From assembly GCA_902762325.1 (NCBI GenBank), contig CACWNV010000003.1, positions 99,302-163,301 of the forward strand: DNA of 64,000 bases, in the 5' to 3' direction. Source of the DNA: an uncultured Prevotellaceae bacterium (GTDB taxonomy: Bacteria > Bacteroidota > Bacteroidia > Bacteroidales > Bacteroidaceae). Under the pieces are notes generated by a model. The model worked only from the letters and a program-made list of their open reading frames with translations, searched no databases and was not told where the DNA came from. This document shows, piece after piece, positions 54,939-63,589 of the stretch. How positions within the stretch are numbered: the stretch's first letter is position 1; each line of letters opens with the position of its first letter. A program made the translations under genes and the position numbers.

Positions 54939-56251
54939 TGAATCTTAAAGTTCAATTAGCGGTAATGAATTTCCTGGAGTTTGCCGTATGGGGAGCATAT
55001 CTCACCTGTATGGGAAACTATCTGGGATCAGCTGGCCTAGGAACGCAAATCTCATGGTTTTATGCAATTCAGGGAATTGTTTCAATTTTCATGCCTACAA
55101 TCATGGGAATCGTTGCTGATAAATACATGCAGCCTCAACGTGTCTTAGGGTTATGTCATTTCTTGGCAGGAATGTGTATGCTTGCGTGTTGGTATATGGG
55201 GTATTCTGCTGGTTTCGGGAATGAACTTCCTAATAAATCTGCCTTTATCGCCATGTATACCTTAAGTGTTGCATTCTATATGCCAACTATAGCATTGGCA
55301 AACACAACTGCTTTTACAATTCTAAAGAAGAACGGTTTTGATACTGTTAAAGACTTTCCCCCCATACGAACTCTAGGGACAATAGGTTTTATTGCAACTA
55401 TGTGGTTTGTAAATTGTGCAACTTGGGATAACGGTGAATTTTTCTTCACCTTTTCTGAGAATCCGCATAAGTTTCAGTATACATTTATGCAGTTCTTTGT
55501 ATCTGGCATTTTGAGTATTGTACTCTTTTTGTATTGTTTCTTCTTGCCAGAATGTAAATTGGAGAAAAAGCAAGCTTCTTCTTTGGCTGAGACATTTGGC
55601 TTAACTGCATTCAAGTTATTCAAAGATAAGAATATGGCTTTGTTCTTTATCTTCTCAGCAATGCTTGGCATGTCATTACAAGTCACGAATGGATACGCAG
55701 GTCCTTTTATAACCAGCTTCAAGGGGAGTACAGATCCCGCTATTGCCACATCCTTTGCTGCTAATAATGCGACATTGCTTACATCCATTTCTCAGATTAG
55801 TGAAGCATGCTGCATTTTGATGATTCCCTTCTTTTTGAAAAGATATGGGATTAAGATAGTGATGTTAATATCAATGTTTGCATGGGTTTTCAGATTCGGA
55901 TTCTTCGGTTTAGGTAATCCTGCAATGCCAGGTGTTACATTATTTATTCTATCATGTGTCATCTATGGTGTCGCATTCGACTTTTTCAATGTTTCAGGTG
56001 CCATGTTTGTTGACCGTGAGTGTAGTCAAGAAGTGAAAGCATCCGCCCAAGGATTATTTATGCTGATGACAAATGGACTAGGTGCAACTATTGGCACACT
56101 TGCTGCAGGTGAGGTTGTGAATCACTTTTGCGAATGGAACAGTCAAGGATACTTAGAAGGTGACTGGAAAACATGTTGGTTTATCTTTGCTTCTTTTGCT
56201 TTGATTGTAGGAATAACATTTGCATTGGTGTTCCATCCTGAGAAAAAGTAG
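54938..56251 (+). CDS. Nucleoside:H+ symporter, NupG-like MFS permease
   Basis: 437-residue inner-membrane transporter with about twelve helices. NLKVQLAVMNFLEFAVWGAY at the start and DKYMQPQRVLGLCHFLAGM near residue 65 are typical of the NupG/XapB nucleoside transporter family. The central loop before helix 7 is short and charged (about 205-220). It starts on the last base of the NfnAB stop (TAATG), so it is translationally coupled. Substrate assignment rests on similarity only. Confidence 0.87.
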   Translation: MNLKVQLAVMNFLEFAVWGAYLTCMGNYLGSAGLGTQISWFYAIQGIVSIFMPTIMGIVADKYMQPQRVLGLCHFLAGMCMLACWYMGYSAGFGNELPNKSAFIAMYTLSVAFYMPTIALANTTAFTILKKNGFDTVKDFPPIRTLGTIGFIATMWFVNCATWDNGEFFFTFSENPHKFQYTFMQFFVSGILSIVLFLYCFFLPECKLEKKQASSLAETFGLTAFKLFKDKNMALFFIFSAMLGMSLQVTNGYAGPFITSFKGSTDPAIATSFAANNATLLTSISQISEACCILMIPFFLKRYGIKIVMLISMFAWVFRFGFFGLGNPAMPGVTLFILSCVIYGVAFDFFNVSGAMFVDRECSQEVKASAQGLFMLMTNGLGATIGTLAAGEVVNHFCEWNSQGYLEGDWKTCWFIFASFALIVGITFALVFHPEKK

Positions 56252-56257
56252 TTTTGA

Positions 56258-56797
56258 ATGTCAAAAGTAAGACTCATATTTAAAAACATATCATTTGTTG
56301 TAGGGAGTGATGAGATTGGATTGTTATCTCTTGTTAATGAAGAAGAAACACGCCAACTTATCATTCCTTGTGACAAAGAAATGGTGTATCAGTTTCAGTT
56401 ACGTATTAATCATGTTCCTATAAAAGACAGTTTATTACCAGAGACTCTTTGGGAAGTTCTCACCACACAGACCGATATTAATTTAGAAATATTCATCAAT
56501 GGCATTATTGAAGGAAAGTATCGGGCAATATTATATAACACAAAGACTTATGATACTGTTTCCATTAGAGTAAGTGATGCCGTCCTATTGTCTTACATCA
56601 GCAAAATACCTATTTATATAGATGAGCTGTTGATGGAAAAGCAAAGTGTGAAGTACGAAAAAGAATCAAATGGTGTTAGTATACCATTAAATGCCATGAG
56701 CATGGAACTTCTAAACAGTGCTCTTTCTAAAGCAATAGCTGAAGAAAAATATGAGTTAGCATCTCATCTTCGTGATGAAATAAGACGTCGTAAATAA
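56258..56797 (+). CDS. DUF151 (bifunctional nuclease-like) protein with UvrB/UvrC motif
   Basis: 179 residues. The N-terminal about 125 residues match the DUF151 fold: YRAILYNTKTYDTVSIRVSD and a preceding GLLSLVNEEETRQLIIPCDK, shown here as separate stretches. The C-terminal 40 residues (MSMELLNSALSKAIAEEKYE, ending HLRDEIRRRK) form a UvrB/UvrC-type helical hairpin that mediates protein contacts. Nuclease activity is reported for a plant-interacting homologue, but is uncertain for bacterial members. It lies 6 bases after the permease and 7 before rsmE. Confidence 0.82.
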   Translation: MSKVRLIFKNISFVVGSDEIGLLSLVNEEETRQLIIPCDKEMVYQFQLRINHVPIKDSLLPETLWEVLTTQTDINLEIFINGIIEGKYRAILYNTKTYDTVSIRVSDAVLLSYISKIPIYIDELLMEKQSVKYEKESNGVSIPLNAMSMELLNSALSKAIAEEKYELASHLRDEIRRRK

Positions 56798-56804
56798 ATT
56801 CTAT

Positions 56805-57524
56805 ATGAAAGAAGAGAGATATTTCTATGTACCCAATGCTTCAGACAAGTCAGAACTGCCAGAGGAAGAAGCTAAACACGCATTGAAAGTCCTCCGTCTT
56901 AATGTAGGTGATAAAATCGTGTTGATTGATGGTAATGGTAGTTTTTATTCAGCAACCGTATCAATGGTTGGAAATAAGCATTGTTGGTACGAAATAAATG
57001 AAGAAATACCACAAGCAAAAGAGTGGAAAGGAAACATACACTTAGCTATTGCTCCTACAAAGATGATGGATCGCATAGAATGGATGGTAGAAAAAATCAC
57101 AGAGATAGGAGTTGATGAGATATCTTTCTTAAATTGTCAGTTTTCAGAACGAAAGTTATTGCGTATAGATAGATTAGATAAAATCATTATTTCAGCTGTC
57201 AAACAAAGCCGTAAAGCATGGTTACCTCAAATCAAACCAATGATTTCTTTTAATGATTTTATCTCCCAGCCATTTAACGGTAAAAAATATATTGCCCATT
57301 GTTATAATGAAATACCTCGAGTAGACTTCTATGATGAAATGAAGAAAATAACCGGCGACGAAAGTATTACGGTGCTAATTGGTCCAGAAGGAGATTTTTC
57401 TTTAGCAGAAGTTAATCTTGCTCTCAAACACGGGTTTATCTCAATTACATTAGGAAAAAGCAGGTTGAGAACAGAAACTGCAGGCTTATTCTCTGTTACA
57501 CTTTCTCATTTAGCATTAAGATAG
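56805..57524 (+). CDS. rsmE: 16S rRNA (uracil1498-N3)-methyltransferase
   Basis: SPOUT-class methyltransferase acting on U1498 in the ribosomal decoding region. 239 residues: N-terminal PUA-like domain (about 1-70, EEEAKHALKVLRLNVGDKI) and a C-terminal knotted domain with VLIGPEGDFSLAEVNLALK and LGKSRLRTETAGLFSVTL, both diagnostic SAM-binding features. Starts 7 bases after the DUF151 gene. The next gene begins 4 bases past its stop. Confidence 0.94.
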   Translation: MKEERYFYVPNASDKSELPEEEAKHALKVLRLNVGDKIVLIDGNGSFYSATVSMVGNKHCWYEINEEIPQAKEWKGNIHLAIAPTKMMDRIEWMVEKITEIGVDEISFLNCQFSERKLLRIDRLDKIIISAVKQSRKAWLPQIKPMISFNDFISQPFNGKKYIAHCYNEIPRVDFYDEMKKITGDESITVLIGPEGDFSLAEVNLALKHGFISITLGKSRLRTETAGLFSVTLSHLALR

Positions 57525-57528
57525 TATT

Positions 57529-58893
57529 ATGAATATTATAAGATATTTTCGAATAATCATAATTACAACAATATGCATATTATCAGTTTCCTGTTCTGAT
57601 ACTGATTATGTTAATTCTATTCCTAAAGAGTGTACGGCTTTGGTTTCTATTGATCCAGCAAAGATGTCTGGTGTTAATAGCCGTGTGTTAATGAAAGCCC
57701 TTTTACATGTAAAGAACATAGACAACTCCGGTCTGGATCTTAGTAATAAAATATATATTTACGAGACCAAAGATGGGCATTTTGGACTTTGTGTTAAAGT
57801 AGATAATGAAGAAAAAGTAGAACAGCTGTTTAATACATTGTCCAACCAGCAATTATGTCAGCCTATTACAAAGCGCAAGGGATGTAAATTCACTTTGTTA
57901 CATTCTTCATGGTTGGTTGCATTTACAGAAAATGCCTTGTTGATTATGGGGCCGTATAGCATGTCTGAAGTAAGCGTTCAGCAGAATAGAATGTCACGTT
58001 ACTTGACCAACGAAGAAAGTGATGGGGTAAAGGCTAATGCGTATTTTTCTAAACTAGATTCCATCACTTCGCCGATAGCACTAATTGCCCAATCTACAGC
58101 ATTTCCTGAAAAGCTCTTTCTGCCTTTTACGTTAGGAATTCCTAATAATGCAAATCCTTCACAAGTGTTATTTGTTGCAGAAGTGGATGCAAGAGGAGAA
58201 TGCTTAGATGTAAATGGAGATGTTTTCTCATATAATAAGTCGCTTGATCTTTCATTAAAGAAAAGTATGCAATCCTACCGTCTGATTTCAAATGAAATCC
58301 TGCCGTATATCAATCCGAATAATGAAATAAATCTTTTAATGAATGTAAATGGTCAAGAGTATTTGAATCAATTACAAGGAAACAGACAATTCCAGTCTTT
58401 ATTTGTAGGAATTAATACGATAATAGACTTTAATAAAATAATGCAAAGCATAGATGGGAATATGATAATAAGTATTCCTTCATATAGAGATTCTGTTCCA
58501 AATATTAGTTTAAATGCAAAGTTACAGCATAAAAACTGGATAAATGATATAGCATATTGGAAAAAATCATGTCCAAGAGGTGGGTATATTAAAGATTGGG
58601 GGAATAATTCATATTGTTGTTATACGGGCAAGATGTCATATTATTTTGGCGTAACGGATGATATGTGGTTTTATAGTGGTTCCACTGCTGAGCAGGCATT
58701 ATTGTCATCAACAAAGGCAAATGTTAATCATTTAAATGATGATTTAATTAATATGATTATTGGACAAAAGATGGCAATGATGATTAATCTTTCATCAAAT
58801 AAAACAAGTCAGTCAATATATTATAAAGTTTTGAATATGTTGAAACCGATACTTGGAGACCTTAATTATATTATAATAAGGCAGAAAGGCTGA
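57529..58893 (+). CDS. DUF4836-family lipoprotein
   Basis: 454 residues. The N-terminal hydrophobic signal ends at ILSVSC (lipobox Cys near residue 22), so it is a membrane-attached lipoprotein of the periplasm or outer membrane. The body begins DTDYVNSIPKECTALVSIDP, an opening typical of DUF4836 proteins in Bacteroidales. No catalytic motif can be recognised. It is in the rsmE operon and is AT-rich towards its 3' end. Function unknown. Confidence 0.75.
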   Translation: MNIIRYFRIIIITTICILSVSCSDTDYVNSIPKECTALVSIDPAKMSGVNSRVLMKALLHVKNIDNSGLDLSNKIYIYETKDGHFGLCVKVDNEEKVEQLFNTLSNQQLCQPITKRKGCKFTLLHSSWLVAFTENALLIMGPYSMSEVSVQQNRMSRYLTNEESDGVKANAYFSKLDSITSPIALIAQSTAFPEKLFLPFTLGIPNNANPSQVLFVAEVDARGECLDVNGDVFSYNKSLDLSLKKSMQSYRLISNEILPYINPNNEINLLMNVNGQEYLNQLQGNRQFQSLFVGINTIIDFNKIMQSIDGNMIISIPSYRDSVPNISLNAKLQHKNWINDIAYWKKSCPRGGYIKDWGNNSYCCYTGKMSYYFGVTDDMWFYSGSTAEQALLSSTKANVNHLNDDLINMIIGQKMAMMINLSSNKTSQSIYYKVLNMLKPILGDLNYIIIRQKG

Positions 58894-58936
58894 GTAATCG
58901 AGTGTTTTTCATAATTGATAAAGTTATATACAAGAT

Positions 58937-59506
58937 ATGAAAAGAGAAGAGGACATAAAGAATGCAATTGATGTGATGAAGAAAGGCGGTGTGATTCTTT
59001 ATCCAACAGACACAGTGTGGGGAATTGGTTGTGACGCAACCAATGCTGATGCAGTTGATAGGATTTATAAGATAAAACATCGTGATGACTCGAAAGCTAT
59101 GATTTGTCTTGTTGATAATGAGGCAAGATTACAGAATTATATTCGCAATGTTCCTGATGTTGCATGGGATGTCATGGAATTGGCAACAAAACCCACCACT
59201 ATTATTTTTGATAATGCCGCAAATTTAGCACCAAATTTGATAGGTGATGATGGCAGCGTGGCAATGAGAATAACGAAGGAAGAGTTTTCCAAAGAATTGT
59301 GTTATCGTTTCCAAAAAGCAATTGTTAGTACAAGTGCAAACATAAGTGGTTTACCTGCTGCACAGAATTATTGTGATATTGATGAAAGAATTTTGTCAGC
59401 TGTCGATTATGTCTGTTGGACACGTCGTCAGGAACACAATCCGCATCAGCCTAGCTCTATTATAAGGATTAAAGAAAACGGAGAGTTTGCTATCATTCGT
59501 GGATAA
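58937..59506 (+). CDS. tsaC: Threonylcarbamoyl-AMP synthase, Sua5/YrdC family
   Basis: Makes threonylcarbamoyl-adenylate from threonine, bicarbonate and ATP for the t6A modification of tRNAs reading ANN codons. 189 residues consisting of the YrdC domain only. Substrate-binding stretches KGGVILYPTDTVWGIGCDAT (about 17-36) and the SAMRI/SANISG-type motif AIVSTSANISGLPAAQNY. The YciO subfamily is a close alternative. 43-base gap after the lipoprotein gene. Confidence 0.9.
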   Translation: MKREEDIKNAIDVMKKGGVILYPTDTVWGIGCDATNADAVDRIYKIKHRDDSKAMICLVDNEARLQNYIRNVPDVAWDVMELATKPTTIIFDNAANLAPNLIGDDGSVAMRITKEEFSKELCYRFQKAIVSTSANISGLPAAQNYCDIDERILSAVDYVCWTRRQEHNPHQPSSIIRIKENGEFAIIRG

Positions 59507-59521
59507 AGTGCAATTATATAT

Positions 59522-61327
59522 ATGATTGAAGTAACAGCAACCGATAATTACAACAGAATAGACAGGTTTATCAACTGGCGAAAGAATTATATAAGTGATA
59601 AACAGTTTACTCTTATATTAGCCTTTTTTATAGGGCTATTCGCTTCTGTTGCTGCTTTATTTCTCCATTGGCTCATTAAACAAATCCAATATATACTAAC
59701 AGATGGATTTGCACAGAATTCAGCAAACTGGTTATATCTGGTATTTCCTGTAATAGGTATATATCTGACATCTTTATTTGTCAAATACATTGTCAAGGAT
59801 AACATTTCACACGGCATTACTCGTATATTATATGCTATTTCTTCAAAACGGTCTCGTCTTAAAGTACATAATTGTTGGTCTTCAGTAATAGCATCTGCCA
59901 TAACAATTGGCTTTGGAGGATCTGTGGGTGCTGAGGCTCCTATCGTTTTGACGGGTTCTGCTATTGGTTCAAATTTAGGACAATTGTTCAAATTGGACAA
60001 TAAGACCTTAATGCTTCTCGTAGGATGCGGAGCAGCCGCAGCTATTGCCGGCATATTTAAGGCACCAATAGCAGGTCTTGTTTTCACATTGGAAGTGTTG
60101 ATGGTAGATTTATCAATGGCATCTTTACTTCCCATATTGACTGCAAGTGTTACAGCTACCTGTTTCACTTATATTTTCATAGGCAGTGATGCATTGTTTT
60201 CTTTTCATCTTGATGATGCCTGGTTAGTTGACCGTATCCCTGCAAGTATTCTTTTAGGAGTGTTTTGTGGTCTGATTAGTTTGTACTTTATTAGAACCAT
60301 GAATGCATGCGAAAGGGTGTTTTCACGCTTAAAAAATCATAGATACGCAAAATTACTATTAGGAGGTAGTATGCTCAGCTTACTAATCTTCTTGTTTCCA
60401 TCATTATATGGTGAAGGTTATTCTGCTTTGAATATACTATTAAACGGAAAAACAGAAGAAGACTGGAATCTGCTGTTGAACAATTCTTTGTTCTATGGAA
60501 ATGCAGAATTACTGATCTTATATGTAGCACTCGTTATACTTTCAAAAGTATTTGCCACATCTGCAACGAATGGAGGAGGTGGTTGTGGCGGAACTTTTGC
60601 ACCCTCACTATTCGTAGGTGGTTTTAGTGGCTTTTTATTTGCTCGCATTTGGAACATTAATCAATTTGGTGTATATGTTCCGGAAAAGAATTTCACTTTA
60701 TTAGGAATGTGTGGTGTGATGGCAGGTGTAATGCATGCGCCCCTGACTGGAATATTTCTTATTGCAGAGATTACTGGAGGGTATATGCTTTTTATTCCCC
60801 TTATCATCGTTGCGGTTAGTTCTGTAATTACTATAAGTGTTTTTGAACCACATAGTATTTATGCTATGCGGTTAGCACAAGAAGGGAAATTGATAACCCA
60901 TCATACAGATCATTCTGTTTTAACACTAATGAGTTTGGAAAGTGTAATTGAAAAAGAGTATATTTCTGTAAACGAGGATATGGAACTAGGTAAACTCATT
61001 CATGTAATAAGCCAAAGTCACAATAACTTCATTCCTGTTATAGATGGTGCAAGGACTTTACTTGGTGAGATAGATATTACAAAGATTCGTCATATAATGT
61101 TTAGGACAGAATTATATCATCGCTTTACTGTTCGCCAAATAATGACACCGGTTGCCGCAGTTCTTGGGGTGAATGACCCTATGGAAGATATTATGAAAAA
61201 ATTCGAGAAGACAAACACTTATTTTCTTCCCGTTGTAGATGTTGATAATCACCTAATAGGCTTTGTATCTCGTACAAGAATCTATAATATGTATCGAAAA
61301 ATGGTTGCAGACTTTTCTGCAGAATAA
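59522..61327 (+). CDS. ClC-family chloride channel/antiporter with CBS domains
   Basis: 601 residues: about 11 membrane segments (30-430) followed by a CBS pair (about 470-595). The selectivity regions are present: GFGGSVGAEAPIVLTGSAIG (with the gating Glu, as in GxEGP) and GGGCGGTFAPSLFVGGFSG. The third motif (GSGIP in E. coli) is replaced by a HGITR-like sequence, so inner selectivity may differ. CBS domains suggest regulation by adenine nucleotides. Begins 15 bases after tsaC and precedes fmt by 9. Confidence 0.9.
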   Translation: MIEVTATDNYNRIDRFINWRKNYISDKQFTLILAFFIGLFASVAALFLHWLIKQIQYILTDGFAQNSANWLYLVFPVIGIYLTSLFVKYIVKDNISHGITRILYAISSKRSRLKVHNCWSSVIASAITIGFGGSVGAEAPIVLTGSAIGSNLGQLFKLDNKTLMLLVGCGAAAAIAGIFKAPIAGLVFTLEVLMVDLSMASLLPILTASVTATCFTYIFIGSDALFSFHLDDAWLVDRIPASILLGVFCGLISLYFIRTMNACERVFSRLKNHRYAKLLLGGSMLSLLIFLFPSLYGEGYSALNILLNGKTEEDWNLLLNNSLFYGNAELLILYVALVILSKVFATSATNGGGGCGGTFAPSLFVGGFSGFLFARIWNINQFGVYVPEKNFTLLGMCGVMAGVMHAPLTGIFLIAEITGGYMLFIPLIIVAVSSVITISVFEPHSIYAMRLAQEGKLITHHTDHSVLTLMSLESVIEKEYISVNEDMELGKLIHVISQSHNNFIPVIDGARTLLGEIDITKIRHIMFRTELYHRFTVRQIMTPVAAVLGVNDPMEDIMKKFEKTNTYFLPVVDVDNHLIGFVSRTRIYNMYRKMVADFSAE

Positions 61328-61336
61328 ACTCTATAT

Positions 61337-62305
61337 ATGGAAAAAGAAGATTTAAGGATTATTTTTATGGGTACCCCTGAATTTGCTGTTGGTACTTTAA
61401 GGGAACTTGTAGAAAACAATTATAATGTGGTTGCAGTTGTAACTCAACCAGACAAACCCGTTGGGCGTCATGGATCTGTATTGCGTGCCTCTGCTGTAAA
61501 AGAGTATGCGATGTCAGTTGGAATACCTGTATTACAACCAGAAAAGATGAAAGATCCTACATTCCTAACACAATTAGAGTCGTTCCATGCCGATTTACAG
61601 GTCGTAGTTGCCTTTCGTATGTTACCGGAAGTTGTATGGGCGATGCCTCGATTTGGCACGTTCAATGTACATGCAGCATTACTCCCTCAATACCGTGGAG
61701 CTGCTCCTATTAACTGGGCAATTATTAATGGTGAAGACAAAACAGGCGTAACAACCTTTTTCCTTGATCAAGAAATTGATACGGGTAGAATTATTCTACA
61801 GAAAGAATTTCCCATTCCTGAAGATGCTGATGTAGAATACGTTTATGATGGATTGATGTGTTTAGGTGCACAAATCGCCGTAGAAACCATCCAACGAATC
61901 ATCGAAGGTAATGGTTATGTGGAGAGCATCCCTCAAGATAGATTAATTCATCCCAATATCGAAAAACTTCATGTGGCACCTAAGATTTACAATGAAACAT
62001 GTAACATCAATTGGAATCAGCCGGCAAAAAGTATATATAATTTTATTCGAGGATTATCCCCTATACCTACTGCATGGTTCCAATTAGATATAAAAGGAAA
62101 GTCACCCATTACGATGAAAGTTTTTAAATCTAAGAAGACAGGAATGTCGTGTAGTTCAAGTGAACCAGGTAGCATAAAAATTGAAAAGGGGCATTTATAT
62201 ATAGCGTCATCTGATGAATGGTTAGAGTTAACAGACATCCAAATGGCAGGTAAAAAGAGGATGTCAGCAAAAGACTTTCTCAACGGATTCCATGTTTTCA
62301 ATTGA
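61337..62305 (+). CDS. fmt: Methionyl-tRNA formyltransferase
   Basis: Adds the formyl group to initiator Met-tRNA. 322 residues: the N-terminal formyltransferase domain has MGTPEFAVGTL at the start and the catalytic NVHAALLPQYRGAAPINWAI (Asn and His), with Asp in FLDQEIDTGRI. The C-terminal tRNA-binding OB-like domain begins near residue 205. The protein is of full length. Last gene of the serS-to-fmt plus-strand run. Confidence 0.95.
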   Translation: MEKEDLRIIFMGTPEFAVGTLRELVENNYNVVAVVTQPDKPVGRHGSVLRASAVKEYAMSVGIPVLQPEKMKDPTFLTQLESFHADLQVVVAFRMLPEVVWAMPRFGTFNVHAALLPQYRGAAPINWAIINGEDKTGVTTFFLDQEIDTGRIILQKEFPIPEDADVEYVYDGLMCLGAQIAVETIQRIIEGNGYVESIPQDRLIHPNIEKLHVAPKIYNETCNINWNQPAKSIYNFIRGLSPIPTAWFQLDIKGKSPITMKVFKSKKTGMSCSSSEPGSIKIEKGHLYIASSDEWLELTDIQMAGKKRMSAKDFLNGFHVFN

Positions 62306-62333
62306 AAAAACTCTTTATTTCAAATAAAATAAT

Positions 62334-62341
62334 TATCTTTG
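62334..62341 (+). promoter_or_regulatory. -7 element for the small barrel gene
   Basis: TATCTTTG matches TAnnTTTG, 13 bases upstream of the ATG at 62355, giving a short leader. Confidence 0.6.
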
Positions 62342-62354
62342 CAAAAAAATAAAT

Positions 62355-62990
62355 GTGATGAGAAAAATTATTTTTATATTTTGTTTCGTTTCATGTTTCA
62401 TCAATAATGTATCGGCTCAGAATTTTGACGTGTCAGATTTAGTCGTTGGTGGAAAGATTGGCGCATCTGCAAGTAAATTCACTTCTGTTAAATGTGATCC
62501 AATGTTTGGTGCATTTGGAACTGCTTATGCTGAAATATATATAAAGAAGGGGTTTGCTATGGATATAGAGCTTTCTATGATTCATAAGGGTGCCAGAAAT
62601 ATTTATTATCCAAGTAGTAGATTTGATGAGAATAAAGTATCGTTAGGACCATATGAATATCGTTTGGATTTTCTGACGACTTCCTATTTGGCTAAATATT
62701 ATATTACCAATAATATTGGATTATATGGTGGTGTTAATGCATCAATAATGTTCAATGCTAAAGCTGAGAACAACAATCATAGTGTAAACATTAAGGATCA
62801 ATTACATCGTGGTGAAATCGGAGCCGCCATTGGTGTTGAATATGTCTTTAAGAATAAGTATACAATAGATGCAAGATATAACTTTGGAATAAACAAACTT
62901 GCTAAAACCAGATTAGCTAAAGACATCTTAGGGAATACCCACGTTCATAATATATCTGTAACATTTGGATATAAATTCCTTGTGTTCTAA
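62355..62990 (+). CDS. Small outer-membrane beta-barrel protein (PorT-like family)
   Basis: 211-residue exported protein with a signal peptide (MRKIIFIFCFVSCFINNVSA) and about eight amphipathic strands, including DLVVGGKIGASASKFTSVK and AEIYIKKGFAMDIELSMIH. It ends in an aromatic strand (VTFGYKFLVF), a barrel-insertion signal. PorT-like and OmpA-barrel families are the best matches. Single-gene unit with its own promoter and a terminator at 63011. Confidence 0.8.
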   Translation: MMRKIIFIFCFVSCFINNVSAQNFDVSDLVVGGKIGASASKFTSVKCDPMFGAFGTAYAEIYIKKGFAMDIELSMIHKGARNIYYPSSRFDENKVSLGPYEYRLDFLTTSYLAKYYITNNIGLYGGVNASIMFNAKAENNNHSVNIKDQLHRGEIGAAIGVEYVFKNKYTIDARYNFGINKLAKTRLAKDILGNTHVHNISVTFGYKFLVF

Positions 62991-63010
62991 TATTTGTTCA
63001 GAATATCTTC

Positions 63011-63070
63011 CCTATAAGAAATAACCGGATTATGAATCTATATTTTCATAACCCGGTTATTTCTTATAGG
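63011..63070. terminator. Very long bidirectional terminator
   Basis: An 18-base perfect stem (63011-63028 with 63053-63070), one A/C mismatch, then another 7 pairs (63030-63036 with 63045-63051). Serves the barrel gene and the opposing tkt-rpiB operon. Confidence 0.85.
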
Positions 63071-63081
63071 GGGAAACCTGT

Positions 63082-63519
63082 TTACAAAGGAATCTTATCT
63101 ATACGTTTTTGATGACGTCCACCTTCAAATTCTGTTGAAAAGAACTCATCCATAATGGAACGAGCCATTTCTTCAGAAATAAATCGTCCTGGCATTACCA
63201 ACACATTTGCATTATTATGTTGCCTGATAAGGTGGGCAATTTCAGGAATCCAGCATAGTCCGGCACGAATGGATTGGTGCTTATTTAGTGTCATATTGAT
63301 TCCTTCACCGGAACCACAGATTGCTATTCCTGGAAACACTTCACCTTTTTCAATACCGTATGCTAAGGCATGTCCAAAATCACTATAATCGCATGAGTCC
63401 TCAGTATAAGTACCATAGTCCTTATATGAATACCCTTTTTCTTCAAGATACTTCTTGACAAATTGCTTTAAAGGAAATCCAGCGTGATCACTGGCTATAC
63501 CAATTGTTTTTACTTCCAT
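63082..63519 (-). CDS. rpiB: Ribose-5-phosphate isomerase B
   Basis: Interconverts ribose-5-phosphate and ribulose-5-phosphate in the pentose phosphate pathway. 145 residues: GIASDHAGFPLKQFVKKYL at the N-terminus holds the Asp/His pair, and ICGSGEGINMTLNKH contains the catalytic cysteine and anion hole. It lies 70 bases downstream of transketolase, whose pathway it shares, so the two form an operon. Confidence 0.95.
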   Translation of the reverse strand: MEVKTIGIASDHAGFPLKQFVKKYLEEKGYSYKDYGTYTEDSCDYSDFGHALAYGIEKGEVFPGIAICGSGEGINMTLNKHQSIRAGLCWIPEIAHLIRQHNNANVLVMPGRFISEEMARSIMDEFFSTEFEGGRHQKRIDKIPL

Positions 63520-63589
63520 ATTTTAAAATGAAATTAAAGGAGCATTTGATGATTGCTCCTTTAACTTCTTTATTAGATTTAACTATTAA

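Noticed and set aside
59587-60168. 193-codon minus-strand frame opposite the ClC gene
   Set aside because: Antisense shadow; the plus strand encodes intact ClC motifs over the same bases.
63011-63070. Phage or plasmid attachment site in the long inverted repeat
   Set aside because: Its position between two convergent gene ends and its structure fit a bidirectional terminator; no integrase is nearby.
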